From assembly GCF_001984055.1 (NCBI RefSeq), contig NZ_LYVO01000015.1, positions 1 through 64,000 on the forward strand: a stretch of DNA of 64,000 nt. Reading direction: 5' to 3'. The notes beneath the pieces were generated by a model. It saw nothing but the letters and a program-made list of their open reading frames with translations, ran no database searches and was not told the origin of the DNA. This document shows, in pieces, positions 11,545 to 20,239 of this stretch. Both the position numbers and the translations under genes were made by a program. Positions within the stretch are counted from its first letter, which is position 1; each line of letters begins with the position of its first letter. This DNA comes from Variovorax sp. KK3 (lineage in GTDB: Bacteria; Pseudomonadota; Gammaproteobacteria; Burkholderiales; Burkholderiaceae_C).

Positions 11545-12381
11545 ATGCCCGTCATCGCCATGACCCAGGAAATGGGTTCCCTCGCCAAGGACGTGTCGTT
11601 GCAACTCGCGCAGGCCATGGGCCTGGCCGTCATGCGCCACGAGGCCATCGAGCGCGTGGCCGACCGGGCCCAGGTGTCGAGCAGCCTGATCGGCCGGCTG
11701 CGCGACGGCAAGGCCGGGCTGGTCGAGCGGCTGACCACCGACAAGCGCAGCGTCGCGCTCTACACCGCTGAAGAGGTCTTCTCGCTGGCCGATGCCGGCA
11801 ACGTGGTGCTGCGGGGCTGGGGCGCCACCTGCCTGCTGCGGCCGGTGTCGCACGTGGTGTGCGTGCGCATCACGCGGCCGCTCGCGAAGCGGGTCGAGTG
11901 GCTGATGGCGCACCTGGGCACCGACGATGCCGAGTTCGCCGAGGCCGAACTGCGCCGCAGCGACCACGCGCATGCGTCGCGCATGCACGAGCAGTTCGGC
12001 GTGACCTGGGGTGACCCGGTGCTGTACGACCTGGTGCTGAACACCGGGCGCGTGTCGGTGGAAAGCTGCGTCGAGCAGATCCGGCAGTTGGCAGACCGGC
12101 CCGAGTTCGCCGAAACGCCGGAGTCGCGGGCCCTGCTCGCCAGCATGGCGCTGGAGGCGCGCGTGCGTGCGGCGCTGAAGGAGCACTCGGACACCCGGGA
12201 CACCAGCATCACGATCCATGCGAAGGAAGGTGCGGTGGCGCTGCGCGGCATCGTGCTCGATGCAGAAGAGCGGACGCAGGCCGAGAGCGTGGCGGCGGCC
12301 GTGCCGGGCGTGCAGGGCGTTGCCAATGAACTGAGATTGATGACCAGCTCGCGGCGCTTCGCGTCGTCCAAGCAGACCTGA
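11545..12381 (+). CDS. cytidylate-kinase-like protein fused to a C-terminal BON domain
   Basis: 278 residues in two parts. Residues 1-200 resemble the cytidylate kinase-like family: GWGATCLLRPVSHVVCVRI, the lid region after RITRPLAKRVEWLM, and the family end DPVLYDLVLNTGRVSVESCVE. The P-loop is degenerate: the family usually has YGSGG(R/K), here MGSLAK. Residues about 205-265 form a BON domain (TSITIHAKEGAVALRGIVLD ... VPGVQGVANEL), a fold usually linked to phospholipid or membrane binding. No signal peptide is present, so the protein is probably cytoplasmic. It is last in the transporter operon and ends 1 bp from the stop of the convergent Crp/Fnr gene. CMP kinase activity is doubtful; a nucleotide-sensing or transporter-linked role is a guess. 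Confidence 0.8.
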   Translation: MPVIAMTQEMGSLAKDVSLQLAQAMGLAVMRHEAIERVADRAQVSSSLIGRLRDGKAGLVERLTTDKRSVALYTAEEVFSLADAGNVVLRGWGATCLLRPVSHVVCVRITRPLAKRVEWLMAHLGTDDAEFAEAELRRSDHAHASRMHEQFGVTWGDPVLYDLVLNTGRVSVESCVEQIRQLADRPEFAETPESRALLASMALEARVRAALKEHSDTRDTSITIHAKEGAVALRGIVLDAEERTQAESVAAAVPGVQGVANELRLMTSSRRFASSKQT

Positions 12382-12382
12382 A

Positions 12383-12991
12383 TCAGATCTTTCCGCGCTT
12401 CTTCAGGCGGCTCAGCGTCTCGGCGCTGAGGTTGAGATACGACGCCAGCTCCTTGCTCGGAATCCGGTCCACCAGTTCCGGATGCTTGCGCATGAAGCGA
12501 TGCACCCGACCCGGCGCATCCAGCAGGTGCAGCGTGATTGTGTGCGCCATGATCTCGCTCATCCCGCGCATCACGCAGAACTCGAACAGCTCCTTGGCCT
12601 CTGCCCGGGGCTTGAGAAACGCGATCCAGTCCTTCAGCGGCAGGCTGGCCACCCGCGCCTTGGTGACGCACACGATGCCGTAGGGCGTCGGCGTGCCCAG
12701 CCGCAGCGCGGCGTAGCTCGTTTCCATGTCGAACTCGTCGGCGAAGCGCAGGATCATTTCCTTGCCCTCCGGATTGCTTACCACGCGCTTGAGGATGCCG
12801 TCGAGGATGAAGTACTGCCCCATCTCGCGCACGCCCTGGTGCATGAGGAAGTCGCCTTTGTTGCCGTCCACGATGGCCAGGTGGGCTTCGAGCTCGGCGC
12901 GGTCGGCGTCGCCCAGGTCCTTGAGCAGCACGTTCTGCCGGAGCTGCGCGCGAATGATGTTCTTCTCCGGATGGTTGTCGAGCGTGGTCAT
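12383..12991 (-). CDS. Crp/Fnr-family regulator, proposed controller of the oxalate regulon
   Basis: 202 residues: a cyclic-nucleotide-binding-type beta roll (about 20-120), the long dimerisation helix (about 122-160) and a C-terminal HTH (177-202). The recognition helix reads [10 protein letters not shown], with Glu191, Ser194 and Arg195 in the E-x-x-S-R pattern that lets FNR read TTGA half-sites. The N-terminal four-cysteine arrangement of FNR is absent; only Cys108 and Cys139 occur, so it does not look like a 4Fe-4S oxygen sensor. The beta roll also lacks a clear cAMP-binding RxALR motif. The start at 12991 gives a normal family N terminus. It is divergent from oxc, with a TTGA-N6-TCAA site at 13084-13097 between them. 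Family is certain; targets are inferred from the operator distribution. Confidence 0.92.
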   Translation of the reverse strand: MTTLDNHPEKNIIRAQLRQNVLLKDLGDADRAELEAHLAIVDGNKGDFLMHQGVREMGQYFILDGILKRVVSNPEGKEMILRFADEFDMETSYAALRLGTPTPYGIVCVTKARVASLPLKDWIAFLKPRAEAKELFEFCVMRGMSEIMAHTITLHLLDAPGRVHRFMRKHPELVDRIPSKELASYLNLSAETLSRLKKRGKI

Positions 12992-13083
12992 GGGTTCGCG
13001 GGTTGCTCTCTTTCGCGGCGGCAGGGGGCGATGGCGCCGCGGCGGCACACCAGGGTCTTCGCGGGGTGTCCATTTCCGAAAAG

Positions 13084-13097
13084 TTGACCCAGGTCAA
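13084..13097 (+). promoter_or_regulatory. FNR-class operator TTGACCCAGGTCAA between the crp/fnr gene and oxc
   Basis: 14-bp site with perfect TTGACC/GGTCAA arms. A -10-like CATAGT at 13121-13126 begins 23 bp after the site, placing the centre near -42 relative to a predicted start around 13132. The oxc ATG is 73 bp downstream of the site. The same site lies 93 bp upstream of the divergent regulator gene, so autoregulation is possible. Confidence 0.75.
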
Positions 13098-13170
13098 CGG
13101 CCGACAGCGGGGGTCCAAATCATAGTCCGGGCACGGCCTCCGGCCATTCCACACGAGCAGAAGGAGACAC

Positions 13171-14967
13171 ATGTCCTCAGTCATCACCGCCAGGCAGGCA
13201 CCCGCAGCGGCCGGCGACACACCCGCCCGCGCACTCCACAGCGTCCCGCTCGATGGCGACGCCGCGGAGCAACCGCAACTCACCGACGGCTTCCACCTGG
13301 TGCTCGACGCGCTGAAGCTCAACGACATCGACACCATCTTCGCGCTGCCCGGCATCCCGATCACCGACCTCACGCGCATGGCACAGGCCGAGGGGCTGCG
13401 CGTGATCTCGTTCCGCCACGAGCAGCACGCCGGCAACGCAGCCGCCGCGGCCGGCTACCTGACGCAGAAGCCCGGCATCTGCCTGACGGTGTCGGCGCCT
13501 GGCTTCCTCAACGGCCTGACCGCGCTGGCCAACGCCACCACCAACTGCTTTCCGATGATCCTGATCAGCGGCTCCAGCGAGCGCGAGATCGTCGACCTGC
13601 AGCAGGGCGACTACGAGGAGATGGACCAGCTGGCCATCGCCAAGCCGCTGTGCAAGGCCGCCTTCCGCGTGCTGCATGCCGAGGACATCGGCGTGGGCAT
13701 CGCACGTGCCATTCGCTCGGCGGTGTCGGGCCGGCCTGGCGGCGTGTACCTCGACCTGCCGGCCAAGCTCTTCGCGCAGACCATGGATGCCGCCGCCGGC
13801 AAGCGCTCGCTGATCAAGGTGGTCGACCCGGCGCCGCGGCAGATTCCGGCGCCCGACGCCGTGCAGCGCGCACTCGACCTGCTCAAGAGCGCGAAGAAGC
13901 CGCTGATCCTGCTGGGCAAGGGCGCGTCCTACGCCCGTGCCGATGCCGACATCCGCGCGCTGGTCGAGAAGACCGGCATTCCCTACCTGCCGATGTCGAT
14001 GGCCAAGGGCCTGCTGCCCGACACACACGGGCAGTCGGCGTCGGCCGCGCGCTCCTACGTGCTGCAGGAGGCCGATGTGGTGATGCTGGTCGGTGCGCGC
14101 CTCAACTGGCTGCTGTCGCACGGCAAGGGCAAGACCTGGGGCCAGGACAAGGGCGTCAAGCAGTTCATCCAGATCGACATCGCGCCGACCGAGATCGACA
14201 GCAACGTGGCCATCGCCGCGCCGGTGATCGGCGACATCGGCTCCTGCGTGGCGGCGCTGCTCGCGGGCATCGACGCCGAGTGGGCCAAGCCGCCGGCCGA
14301 ATGGACCGGCGCCATCGCCGAGCGCAAGGACAAGAACCTGTCGAAGATGGCCGCCACGCTGGCCGCCCGGCCATCGCCGATGAGCTTCCAGAGTGCGCTC
14401 AGCGTGATCCGCGATGCGGTGAAGGCGCGGCCCGATGCGATCGTGGTCAACGAGGGCGCCAACACGCTCGACTTCGCGCGCAGCATCGTCGACATGTACG
14501 AGCCGCGCAAGCGCCTCGACGTGGGCACCTGGGGAATCATGGGCATCGGCATGGGCTTCTCGGTGGCCGCTGCGGTGGTCACGGGCAAGCCGGTGATCGC
14601 CATCGAAGGCGACAGCGCCTTCGGCTTCAGCGGCATGGAGGTCGAGACCATCTGCCGCTACAACCTGCCGATCTGCGTGGTGGTGTTCAACAACAACGGC
14701 GTGTACCGCGGCACCGACCAGAACGCGGGCGGCGGCGCCGACGTCGCACCGACCGTGTTCGTCAAGAACGCGCGCTACGACAAGCTGATGGAAGCCTTCG
14801 GCGGCGTCGGCGTCCACGCCACCACGGCCGACGAGCTGGAAAAAGGCCTCGCCGAAGCCATCGCCTCGGGCCGGCCCACGCTGATCAACGCCGTGATCGA
14901 CGAGACGGCCGGCACGGAGAGCGGCCGCATCACCAGCCTCAACCCAAGCACGGCCAAGAAGAAGTAA
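13171..14967 (+). CDS. oxc: oxalyl-CoA decarboxylase
   Basis: 598-residue thiamine-diphosphate enzyme that converts oxalyl-CoA to formyl-CoA and CO2, the energy-yielding step of oxalate catabolism. Visible family marks are the catalytic glutamate Glu84 in FRHEQHAG, the ThDP/Mg motif GDSAFGFSG from Gly480 closing with NNN at 507-509, and the Oxc-type start of the first domain [23 protein letters not shown] (read in two halves). A 30-residue N-terminal extension precedes the usual family start; the ATG is supported by AGAAGGAG 7 nt upstream. The first frc copy follows after 35 bp, so the two enzymes are made together and pass formyl-CoA/oxalyl-CoA between them. Promoter control by the FNR-class site upstream is likely. 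Confidence 0.97.
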   Translation: MSSVITARQAPAAAGDTPARALHSVPLDGDAAEQPQLTDGFHLVLDALKLNDIDTIFALPGIPITDLTRMAQAEGLRVISFRHEQHAGNAAAAAGYLTQKPGICLTVSAPGFLNGLTALANATTNCFPMILISGSSEREIVDLQQGDYEEMDQLAIAKPLCKAAFRVLHAEDIGVGIARAIRSAVSGRPGGVYLDLPAKLFAQTMDAAAGKRSLIKVVDPAPRQIPAPDAVQRALDLLKSAKKPLILLGKGASYARADADIRALVEKTGIPYLPMSMAKGLLPDTHGQSASAARSYVLQEADVVMLVGARLNWLLSHGKGKTWGQDKGVKQFIQIDIAPTEIDSNVAIAAPVIGDIGSCVAALLAGIDAEWAKPPAEWTGAIAERKDKNLSKMAATLAARPSPMSFQSALSVIRDAVKARPDAIVVNEGANTLDFARSIVDMYEPRKRLDVGTWGIMGIGMGFSVAAAVVTGKPVIAIEGDSAFGFSGMEVETICRYNLPICVVVFNNNGVYRGTDQNAGGGADVAPTVFVKNARYDKLMEAFGGVGVHATTADELEKGLAEAIASGRPTLINAVIDETAGTESGRITSLNPSTAKKK

Positions 14968-15002
14968 CCCGCTTTCAACAGATCCAGGAAAAGGAGATTT
15001 CA

Positions 15003-16277
15003 ATGAGCAGCACCAAGCCCCTCGACGGTATCAAGATCATCGACTTCACCCACGTGCAAGCCGGCCCGGCCTGCACACAACTGCTGGCCTGGTTCGGCGC
15101 CGACGTGATCAAGGTCGAGCGCCCCGGGGCGGGCGACGTCACCCGCAGCCAGCTGCGCGACATTCCCAACGTGGACGCGCTCTACTTCACCATGCTCAAC
15201 AGCAACAAGCGCTCGATCACGCTGGACACCAAGAAGCCGGAAGGCAAGGCGGTGCTCGAACAGCTGGTGCGCGAGTCTGATGTGCTGGTCGAGAACTTCG
15301 GCCCCGGCGCGCTCGACCGCATGGGCTTCACCTGGGAACGCATCCAGGAACTCAACCCGAAGCTGATCCACGCATCTGTGAAGGGCTTCAGCGAAGGCCA
15401 CCACTACGAGGACCTGAAGGTCTACGAGAACGTGGCGCAGTGCGCCGGCGGCGCCGCCTCGACCACCGGCTGGTGGAAGGGCGAGAACTCGCAGCCCACC
15501 ATCTCGGCGGCGGCGCTCGGCGATTCCAACACCGGCATGCACCTGGCCATCGGCATCCTCACGGCCATCATCGGCCGCGAGAAGACCGGCAAGGGCCAGA
15601 AGGTCGCCTGCTCGATGCAGGACGCCGTGCTCAACCTGTGCCGCGTGAAGATGCGCGACCAGCAGCGCCTGGAAAGCGTGGGCTACCTGGAGGAGTACCC
15701 CCAGTACCCGCACGAGATGGACGCGTTCAAGGACAAGGTGACGCCGCGCGGCGGCAATGCGGGCGGCGGCGGCCAGCCGGGCTGGATCCTCAAGTGCAAG
15801 GGTTGGCAGACCGACCCCAACGCCTACATCTACTTCACGGTGCAGGGCCACGCCTGGGAGCCGATCTGCGAAGCGCTGGGCAAGCCCGAGTGGAAGACCG
15901 ACCCCGACTACATGACCGCCAAGGCCCGCCAGCCGCACATCGAGCAGATCTTCGCGACCATCGAGGACTTCATCAAGGACAAGACCAAGTTCGAGGCGGT
16001 CGACATCTTCCGCAAGTTCGACATTCCCTGTGCGCCCGTGCTGTCGATGAAAGAACTGCTGCGCGACGAGTCGCTGCGCAAGAGCGGCTCCATCGTCGAA
16101 GTGCCGCACAAGGAGCGCGGCACGTACTGGACCATCGGCAGCCCGATCAAGTTCTCGGACCTCAAGCCCGAGGTGACGGCTTCGCCGCTGCTGGGCGAGC
16201 ACAGCGAAGAGGTGCTCGAGGAGTTGGGTTACACCCGCGAGCAGATCATCAACCTGCGCGAGGCCAAGGTCATCTGA
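15003..16277 (+). CDS. frc: formyl-CoA:oxalate CoA-transferase, first copy
   Basis: 424-residue family III CoA-transferase that moves CoA from formyl-CoA to oxalate. The catalytic aspartate is Asp174 in ALGDSNTG, equivalent to Asp169 of the Oxalobacter enzyme. The flexible glycine loop that covers the active site is present as [27 protein letters not shown] and the [10 protein letters not shown] segment are typical of Frc. The start at 15003 has AAAGGAG 9-10 nt upstream. It sits between oxc and the PAS gene and is about 60% identical by eye to the second copy. There is one visible difference: it carries a five-residue insertion (WWKGENSQ region) just before the catalytic aspartate. Confidence 0.96.
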   Translation: MSSTKPLDGIKIIDFTHVQAGPACTQLLAWFGADVIKVERPGAGDVTRSQLRDIPNVDALYFTMLNSNKRSITLDTKKPEGKAVLEQLVRESDVLVENFGPGALDRMGFTWERIQELNPKLIHASVKGFSEGHHYEDLKVYENVAQCAGGAASTTGWWKGENSQPTISAAALGDSNTGMHLAIGILTAIIGREKTGKGQKVACSMQDAVLNLCRVKMRDQQRLESVGYLEEYPQYPHEMDAFKDKVTPRGGNAGGGGQPGWILKCKGWQTDPNAYIYFTVQGHAWEPICEALGKPEWKTDPDYMTAKARQPHIEQIFATIEDFIKDKTKFEAVDIFRKFDIPCAPVLSMKELLRDESLRKSGSIVEVPHKERGTYWTIGSPIKFSDLKPEVTASPLLGEHSEEVLEELGYTREQIINLREAKVI

Positions 16278-16312
16278 GCCCTGGGACTCGCGTGCGCAAC
16301 AGGGGAGGCGCC

Positions 16313-16777
16313 GTGTCGTCGAACGTGGATTTCAAGCAGCTGGTGGAAGGCGCCGGCGATGCCATCATGGTGTGCGATGCCGAAGGCGCGATCGTGCTCT
16401 GGAACAAGGCCGCCGAGCGCATCTTCGGCTTCACCGAAGCCGAGGCGCTGGGCCGCTCGCTGGACCTGATCATTCCCGAGCGCCAGCGGGGCCGCCACTG
16501 GGACGGCTACCGCACAACCATGGCCACGGGCATTACCAAGTACGGCGCCGATCTTTTGCGCGTGCCCGCGCTGCACAAGGACGGGCACACGCTGTCGATC
16601 GCGTTCACGGTGTCGATGCTGTTCGCCGAGGATCGCACCGTGACGGGCATTGTCGCGATCGTGCGCGACGAGACGGCCCGCTTCGCCGAAGATCGCAAGC
16701 TGCGCGCCCGGCTCGCCGAAGCAGAGGCAAGGGCCGAGGCGAAGGCCAAGGCAGAGACACAAGGAGACACACGATGA
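16313..16777 (+). CDS. stand-alone PAS-domain protein within the oxalate operon
   Basis: 154 residues: a single PAS domain (about 7-118) and a charged, alanine-rich helix (121-150) likely to form a coiled coil. There is no kinase, HTH or GGDEF output. The GTG start at 16313 follows a strong AGGGGAGG (16301-16308). The PAS core shows [14 protein letters not shown] and [12 protein letters not shown]. His62 in RGRHWDGY falls where FixL oxygen sensors carry the haem-ligating histidine, so haem binding is possible but unproven. The stop overlaps the start of the second frc as ATGA, implying translational coupling. A role as a sensor that partners another protein by its coiled coil, perhaps the Crp/Fnr regulator, is a guess from context. 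Confidence 0.85.
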   Translation: MSSNVDFKQLVEGAGDAIMVCDAEGAIVLWNKAAERIFGFTEAEALGRSLDLIIPERQRGRHWDGYRTTMATGITKYGADLLRVPALHKDGHTLSIAFTVSMLFAEDRTVTGIVAIVRDETARFAEDRKLRARLAEAEARAEAKAKAETQGDTR

Positions 16778-18024
16778 GCGGCAAGGCACTCGAAGGCGTT
16801 CGCGTCCTGGACTTCACCCACGTCCAGTCCGGACCCACCTGCACCCAGTTGCTGGCCTGGTTCGGCGCCGACGTGATCAAGGTCGAGCGGGCCGGCGAGG
16901 GCGATGCCACGCGCGGCCAGCTGCGCGACATCCCCGGCGTGGACAGCCTCTACTTCACGATGCTGAACCACAACAAGCGCTCCATCACGCTCGACACCAA
17001 GAAGCCCAAGGGCAGGCAGGTGCTGGACACGCTGATCAAGACCTGCGACGTGCTGGTCGAGAATTTCGCGCCCGGCGCCATGGAGCGCATGGGCATCACC
17101 TGGAGCCACATCCAGGACCTGAACCCGCGCATGATCGTCGCCTCCGTCAAGGGCTTCGGCCCGGGCAAGTACGAAGACTGCAAGGTGTACGAGAACGTCG
17201 CGCAGTGCGCCGGCGGCGCGGCCTCGACCACCGGCTTCGACGACGGCCCGCCGGTGGTGACGGGCGCGCAGATCGGCGACAGCGGCACTGGGCTGCACCT
17301 GGCGCTGGGCATCGTGGCCGCGCTCTACCAGCGCACCCACAGCGGCCGCGGCCAGCAGGTGCTGGCGCCGATGCAGGACGCGGTGCTCAACCTCTGCCGC
17401 GTGAAGATGCGCGACCAGCAGCGGCTGGAGCGCACCGGCACGCTGCACGAGTACCCGCAGTACCCCGACGGCAAGTTCGGCGACGCTGTGCCGCGCGCGG
17501 GCAATGCATCGGGCGGCGGGCAGCCGGGCTCGATCTTGAAATGCAAGGGCTGGGAGACCGACCCCAACGCCTACATCTACTTCATCACCCAGGCGGCCGT
17601 GTGGCCGGCCGTGTGCAAGGTGATCGGCGAGGAGGGCTGGATCGACGACGAGGCCTACGCCACGCCGGCCGCACGGCTGCTGCACCTGAAGCCCATCTTC
17701 GCGCGCATCGAGCAGTGGACCATGACCAAGGACAAGTTCGAGGCCATGGAGATCCTGAACCAGTACGACATTCCGTGCGGGCCGATCCTGTCGATGAAGG
17801 AGATCGCCGCGGACGAGTCGCTGCGCGAGAGCGGCACCATCGTCGAGGTCGACCACCCCACGCGGGGCAAGTACCTCACGGTGGGCAACCCGATCAAGAT
17901 GTCCGACAGTTCCACCGAGGTGACCCGTGCGCCGCTGCTGGGCGAGCACACCGACGAGGTGCTGCGCGAACTGGGGTTCAGCACGGACGACCTGGCGATG
18001 CTGCGCCAGGAACGTGTGATCTGA
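16774..18024 (+). CDS. frc: formyl-CoA:oxalate CoA-transferase, second copy
   Basis: 416-residue family III CoA-transferase. The catalytic residue is Asp169 in QIGDSGTG, the same number as in the Oxalobacter enzyme. The glycine loop is ASGGGQPG, one glycine shorter than in the first copy. The ATG at 16774 overlaps the PAS stop by four bases and has AAGGAG 8-9 nt upstream. Its sequence is parallel to the first copy along its whole length, so the pair arose by an old duplication and has since diverged. It may prefer another acyl-CoA donor or acceptor (for example succinyl-CoA or acetyl-CoA with oxalate), as known for Frc paralogues such as YfdE in enterobacteria; that is inference. Confidence 0.95.
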   Translation: MSGKALEGVRVLDFTHVQSGPTCTQLLAWFGADVIKVERAGEGDATRGQLRDIPGVDSLYFTMLNHNKRSITLDTKKPKGRQVLDTLIKTCDVLVENFAPGAMERMGITWSHIQDLNPRMIVASVKGFGPGKYEDCKVYENVAQCAGGAASTTGFDDGPPVVTGAQIGDSGTGLHLALGIVAALYQRTHSGRGQQVLAPMQDAVLNLCRVKMRDQQRLERTGTLHEYPQYPDGKFGDAVPRAGNASGGGQPGSILKCKGWETDPNAYIYFITQAAVWPAVCKVIGEEGWIDDEAYATPAARLLHLKPIFARIEQWTMTKDKFEAMEILNQYDIPCGPILSMKEIAADESLRESGTIVEVDHPTRGKYLTVGNPIKMSDSSTEVTRAPLLGEHTDEVLRELGFSTDDLAMLRQERVI

Positions 18025-18199
18025 GGGCTGCCTGAGCCGTCGGCACCGATGCCCTTCCTCGCGCCCCATGCATAACTCATCACGAATGCAGTCAATAAGA
18101 TAGTTTCATTGTTATTTATCGGTCAGCTTTTCTACATTTCGATCATGCCGAGCGAATTCGATCCAACCACCGGCGGCATTCAATTCGAAGGAGAAAAGC
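18025..18199. other. AT-rich intergenic segment between the second frc and the unknown small gene
   Basis: 175 bp, visibly poorer in G and C than the rest of the window, especially 18068-18140. It probably carries the promoter of the downstream operon, and AAGGAG lies about 10 nt before the ATG at 18200. No FNR-class site and no clear hairpin with a T tract was found. Confidence 0.5.
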
Positions 18200-18523
18200 A
18201 TGATCAATGATTTGCCGATTCAATACCGCGACGATGAAATCGAACGCAATGCCTACAACGCCGCGTTCTACGAACTGGGCCTGCGCTGGCATTGGGATCG
18301 TCGCTTGTACGACGAGCTGCTGGGCTTGAGCCAGGACGCCGCCGAGCGCATCTGCCATTACGTGCGCACATGGCAACCGCACCTGCTGACGGCCTACGAC
18401 GTGGCCTTTCTCGCCGATTTGATCGAAGTGAAAAAAGGCCAGCACATTCAACGTTCCGCCGCCTGCGCCAATTCGAATTACTTCGATTGGGCACAGGCGC
18501 GCGGTGCCGAACTCGGCACTTGA
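18200..18523 (+). CDS. unknown 107-residue protein heading the SucD-like/FAH/PanE-like block
   Basis: 107 residues, rich in aromatic residues and charged, with three tryptophans and several tyrosines. No membrane segment or known motif is seen. Codon use is less GC-biased than in neighbours (GAT, GAA, AAT and TTG are frequent), and the upstream region is AT-rich. A good AAGGAG precedes the ATG. The SucD-like gene starts 25 bp after its stop, so co-transcription is likely. Helical content predicted by eye suggests a compact alpha-helical adaptor. The function is not recognised and transfer from another genome is possible. Confidence 0.75.
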   Translation: MINDLPIQYRDDEIERNAYNAAFYELGLRWHWDRRLYDELLGLSQDAAERICHYVRTWQPHLLTAYDVAFLADLIEVKKGQHIQRSAACANSNYFDWAQARGAELGT

Positions 18524-18548
18524 GCAATTCAAAACCGGGCCACTCGCC

Positions 18549-19412
18549 ATGTCCATCCTGATCGACAAGCACTCGCGCGTCATCACCCAGGGAATGACCG
18601 GGAAGATGGGGCGCTTCCATACCGCGCTGTGCCGCGACTACGGCAGCGGCCGCAAGTGCTTCGTCGGTGGCGTCAACCCGAACAAGGGCGGCACCACCTG
18701 CGACGGGCTGCCGGTCTTTGGCAGCGTCGCGGAGGCCAGGGCGAAGACCGGCGCGACCGTGTCCGTGGTCTACGTGCCTGCGGCCACGGTGGCCGGTGCG
18801 ATCGACGAAGCGGTGGCGGCCGGCATCGAGCTGGTCGTCTGCATCACGGCCGGCATTTCCGCGGCCGACGTGGACCGCATCCGCCGGCGCATCGAAAGCA
18901 GCCGGACGCTGTTGGTCGGCCCGAACTGCCCCGGCCTGATCACGCCGGAAGAAATCAAGATCGGCATCCTGCCCGGGCACCTGCATCAGCGCGGGCGCAT
19001 CGGCGTCGTGTCGCGCTCTCCCACGCTGGCCAGCGAGACGGCGCGGCAGCTCGGCACCTTCGGCATCGGGCAGTCGACCGTCGTCGGCGTGGGCAGCGAT
19101 CCGGCCGGCGGGCTTACGCACGTCGACGTGCTGAAGCTCTTCAACGAAGACGCGCATACCGATGCCGTGATCATGGTGGGCGAGGTCGCCGGCGACGCGG
19201 AAGAACGCGCCGCCGCCTGGATACGCGAACACATGCGCAAGCCGGTGGTGGGCTTCATCGCGGAAGGCACGACAAACCCCGTCGCGCATGGCGTGGCCGA
19301 ACGCAAGCTCGCCGCGATGGAGAGCTGCGGCATCCACGTCACGCGCGACCCGGCCGACATCGGCACGCTGCTCGCCTCGCTGGTGGTCCCCGACTACCTC
19401 CCATTCGATTGA
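18549..19412 (+). CDS. SucD-like (succinyl-CoA synthetase alpha-type) protein lacking the phosphohistidine loop
   Basis: 287 residues aligned almost end to end with the alpha subunit of succinyl-CoA synthetase. The CoA-binding Rossmann domain is present (SRVITQGMTGKMGRFH, VGGVNPNKGGTT, SVVYVPAATV) and so is GPNCPGLITPEEIKIGILPG. The second domain begins normally (IGVVSRSPTLASE, with the conserved glutamate). After KPVVGF (residues 231-236), however, the segment that in E. coli holds GKRMGHAGAII with the phosphorylated His246 is about 12 residues shorter and reads AEGTTNPVAHGVAERK. No beta subunit gene is adjacent. Normal ATP- or GTP-dependent ligase chemistry is therefore unlikely. It may be a CoA-binding protein or a ligase subunit with a new mechanism. 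An FAH-family gene follows after 15 bp. Confidence 0.85.
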   Translation: MSILIDKHSRVITQGMTGKMGRFHTALCRDYGSGRKCFVGGVNPNKGGTTCDGLPVFGSVAEARAKTGATVSVVYVPAATVAGAIDEAVAAGIELVVCITAGISAADVDRIRRRIESSRTLLVGPNCPGLITPEEIKIGILPGHLHQRGRIGVVSRSPTLASETARQLGTFGIGQSTVVGVGSDPAGGLTHVDVLKLFNEDAHTDAVIMVGEVAGDAEERAAAWIREHMRKPVVGFIAEGTTNPVAHGVAERKLAAMESCGIHVTRDPADIGTLLASLVVPDYLPFD

Positions 19413-19427
19413 TCGACCGAGACAGAC

Positions 19428-20201
19428 ATGCAGCACACACAACGTTGGATGCGCTTCGAGCGCCATGGCAAGACCGGTTTCGGCACGCTGGACGGCCAGC
19501 GCGTGCGCGAGCACCGCGGCGACATGTTCGCGCACCCCGAACCCACCGGCCACGTGTTCGCGCTCGACGAACTGCGGCTGCTCACGCCGACCCAGCCGAC
19601 CAAGGTCATCGCGCTGTGGAACAACTTCCGCGCGCTGGGCGAGAAGCTCAAGTTGCCGGTGCCGTCGGAGCCGCTTTACCTGCTGAAGGCGCCGAACTCC
19701 TTCCACGCCCCGGGCGAGCCGATCCGTGCGCCGCTGTGCGAGGGCAAGGTGGTGTACGAAGGCGAACTCGGCATCGTCATCGGCAAGACCTGCACGGCGG
19801 TCGCCGAGGCGCAGGCCATGGAACACGTGTTCGGCTACACCTGCGCCAACGACGTGACGGTGGCGGACATCCTGAACCGCGATGCCTCTTTCGCCCAATG
19901 GGCGCGCGCCAAGGGCTTCGACACCTTCTGTCCCATGGGCCCGGTGGTGGCCACCGGCCTCGACCCTGCGTCGCTCACCGTGACCACGCTGCTCGAAGGC
20001 GCGGTGCGGCAGAACTACCCCATCAGCGACATGCGCTTCTCGGTGCAGCAGCTGATCAGCCTGATCTCCGCCGACATGACGCTGCATCCCGGCGACGTCA
20101 TCTTGTGCGGCACCTCCGTCGGCGTCGGCTCGATGAAGCCGGGCAGCCTGGTCGAGGTCGAGATCGACGGCATCGGCCGGCTCGCCAACCGGTACGGCTG
20201 A
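19428..20201 (+). CDS. fumarylacetoacetate hydrolase (FAH)-family enzyme
   Basis: 257 residues with the FAH fold. The metal site is clear: Glu111 and Glu113 in VYEGELGIVIGK and Asp142 in TCANDVTVADI. SFHAPGEPI and GDVILCGTSVGVG are family marks of the substrate loop. The usual catalytic N-Y-x-x-H-x-x-E lid motif appears as NNFRALGE, without histidine at the usual place, so the chemistry may differ from FAHD1-type hydrolases or decarboxylases. It lies between the SucD-like and PanE-like genes. The substrate is unknown; a 2-oxo dicarboxylate or acylpyruvate is the family default. Confidence 0.85.
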   Translation: MQHTQRWMRFERHGKTGFGTLDGQRVREHRGDMFAHPEPTGHVFALDELRLLTPTQPTKVIALWNNFRALGEKLKLPVPSEPLYLLKAPNSFHAPGEPIRAPLCEGKVVYEGELGIVIGKTCTAVAEAQAMEHVFGYTCANDVTVADILNRDASFAQWARAKGFDTFCPMGPVVATGLDPASLTVTTLLEGAVRQNYPISDMRFSVQQLISLISADMTLHPGDVILCGTSVGVGSMKPGSLVEVEIDGIGRLANRYG

Positions 20202-20239
20202 AGCGCTTCGAACCAGATTCAACACTTTTAAGGATCGAC

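Noticed and set aside
12726..15002. Long in-frame extension upstream of the first frc giving an 1183-residue protein
   Set aside because: The extension runs through the divergent promoter and out of frame across oxc. The ATG at 15003 has a good ribosome-binding site and gives the normal Frc length.
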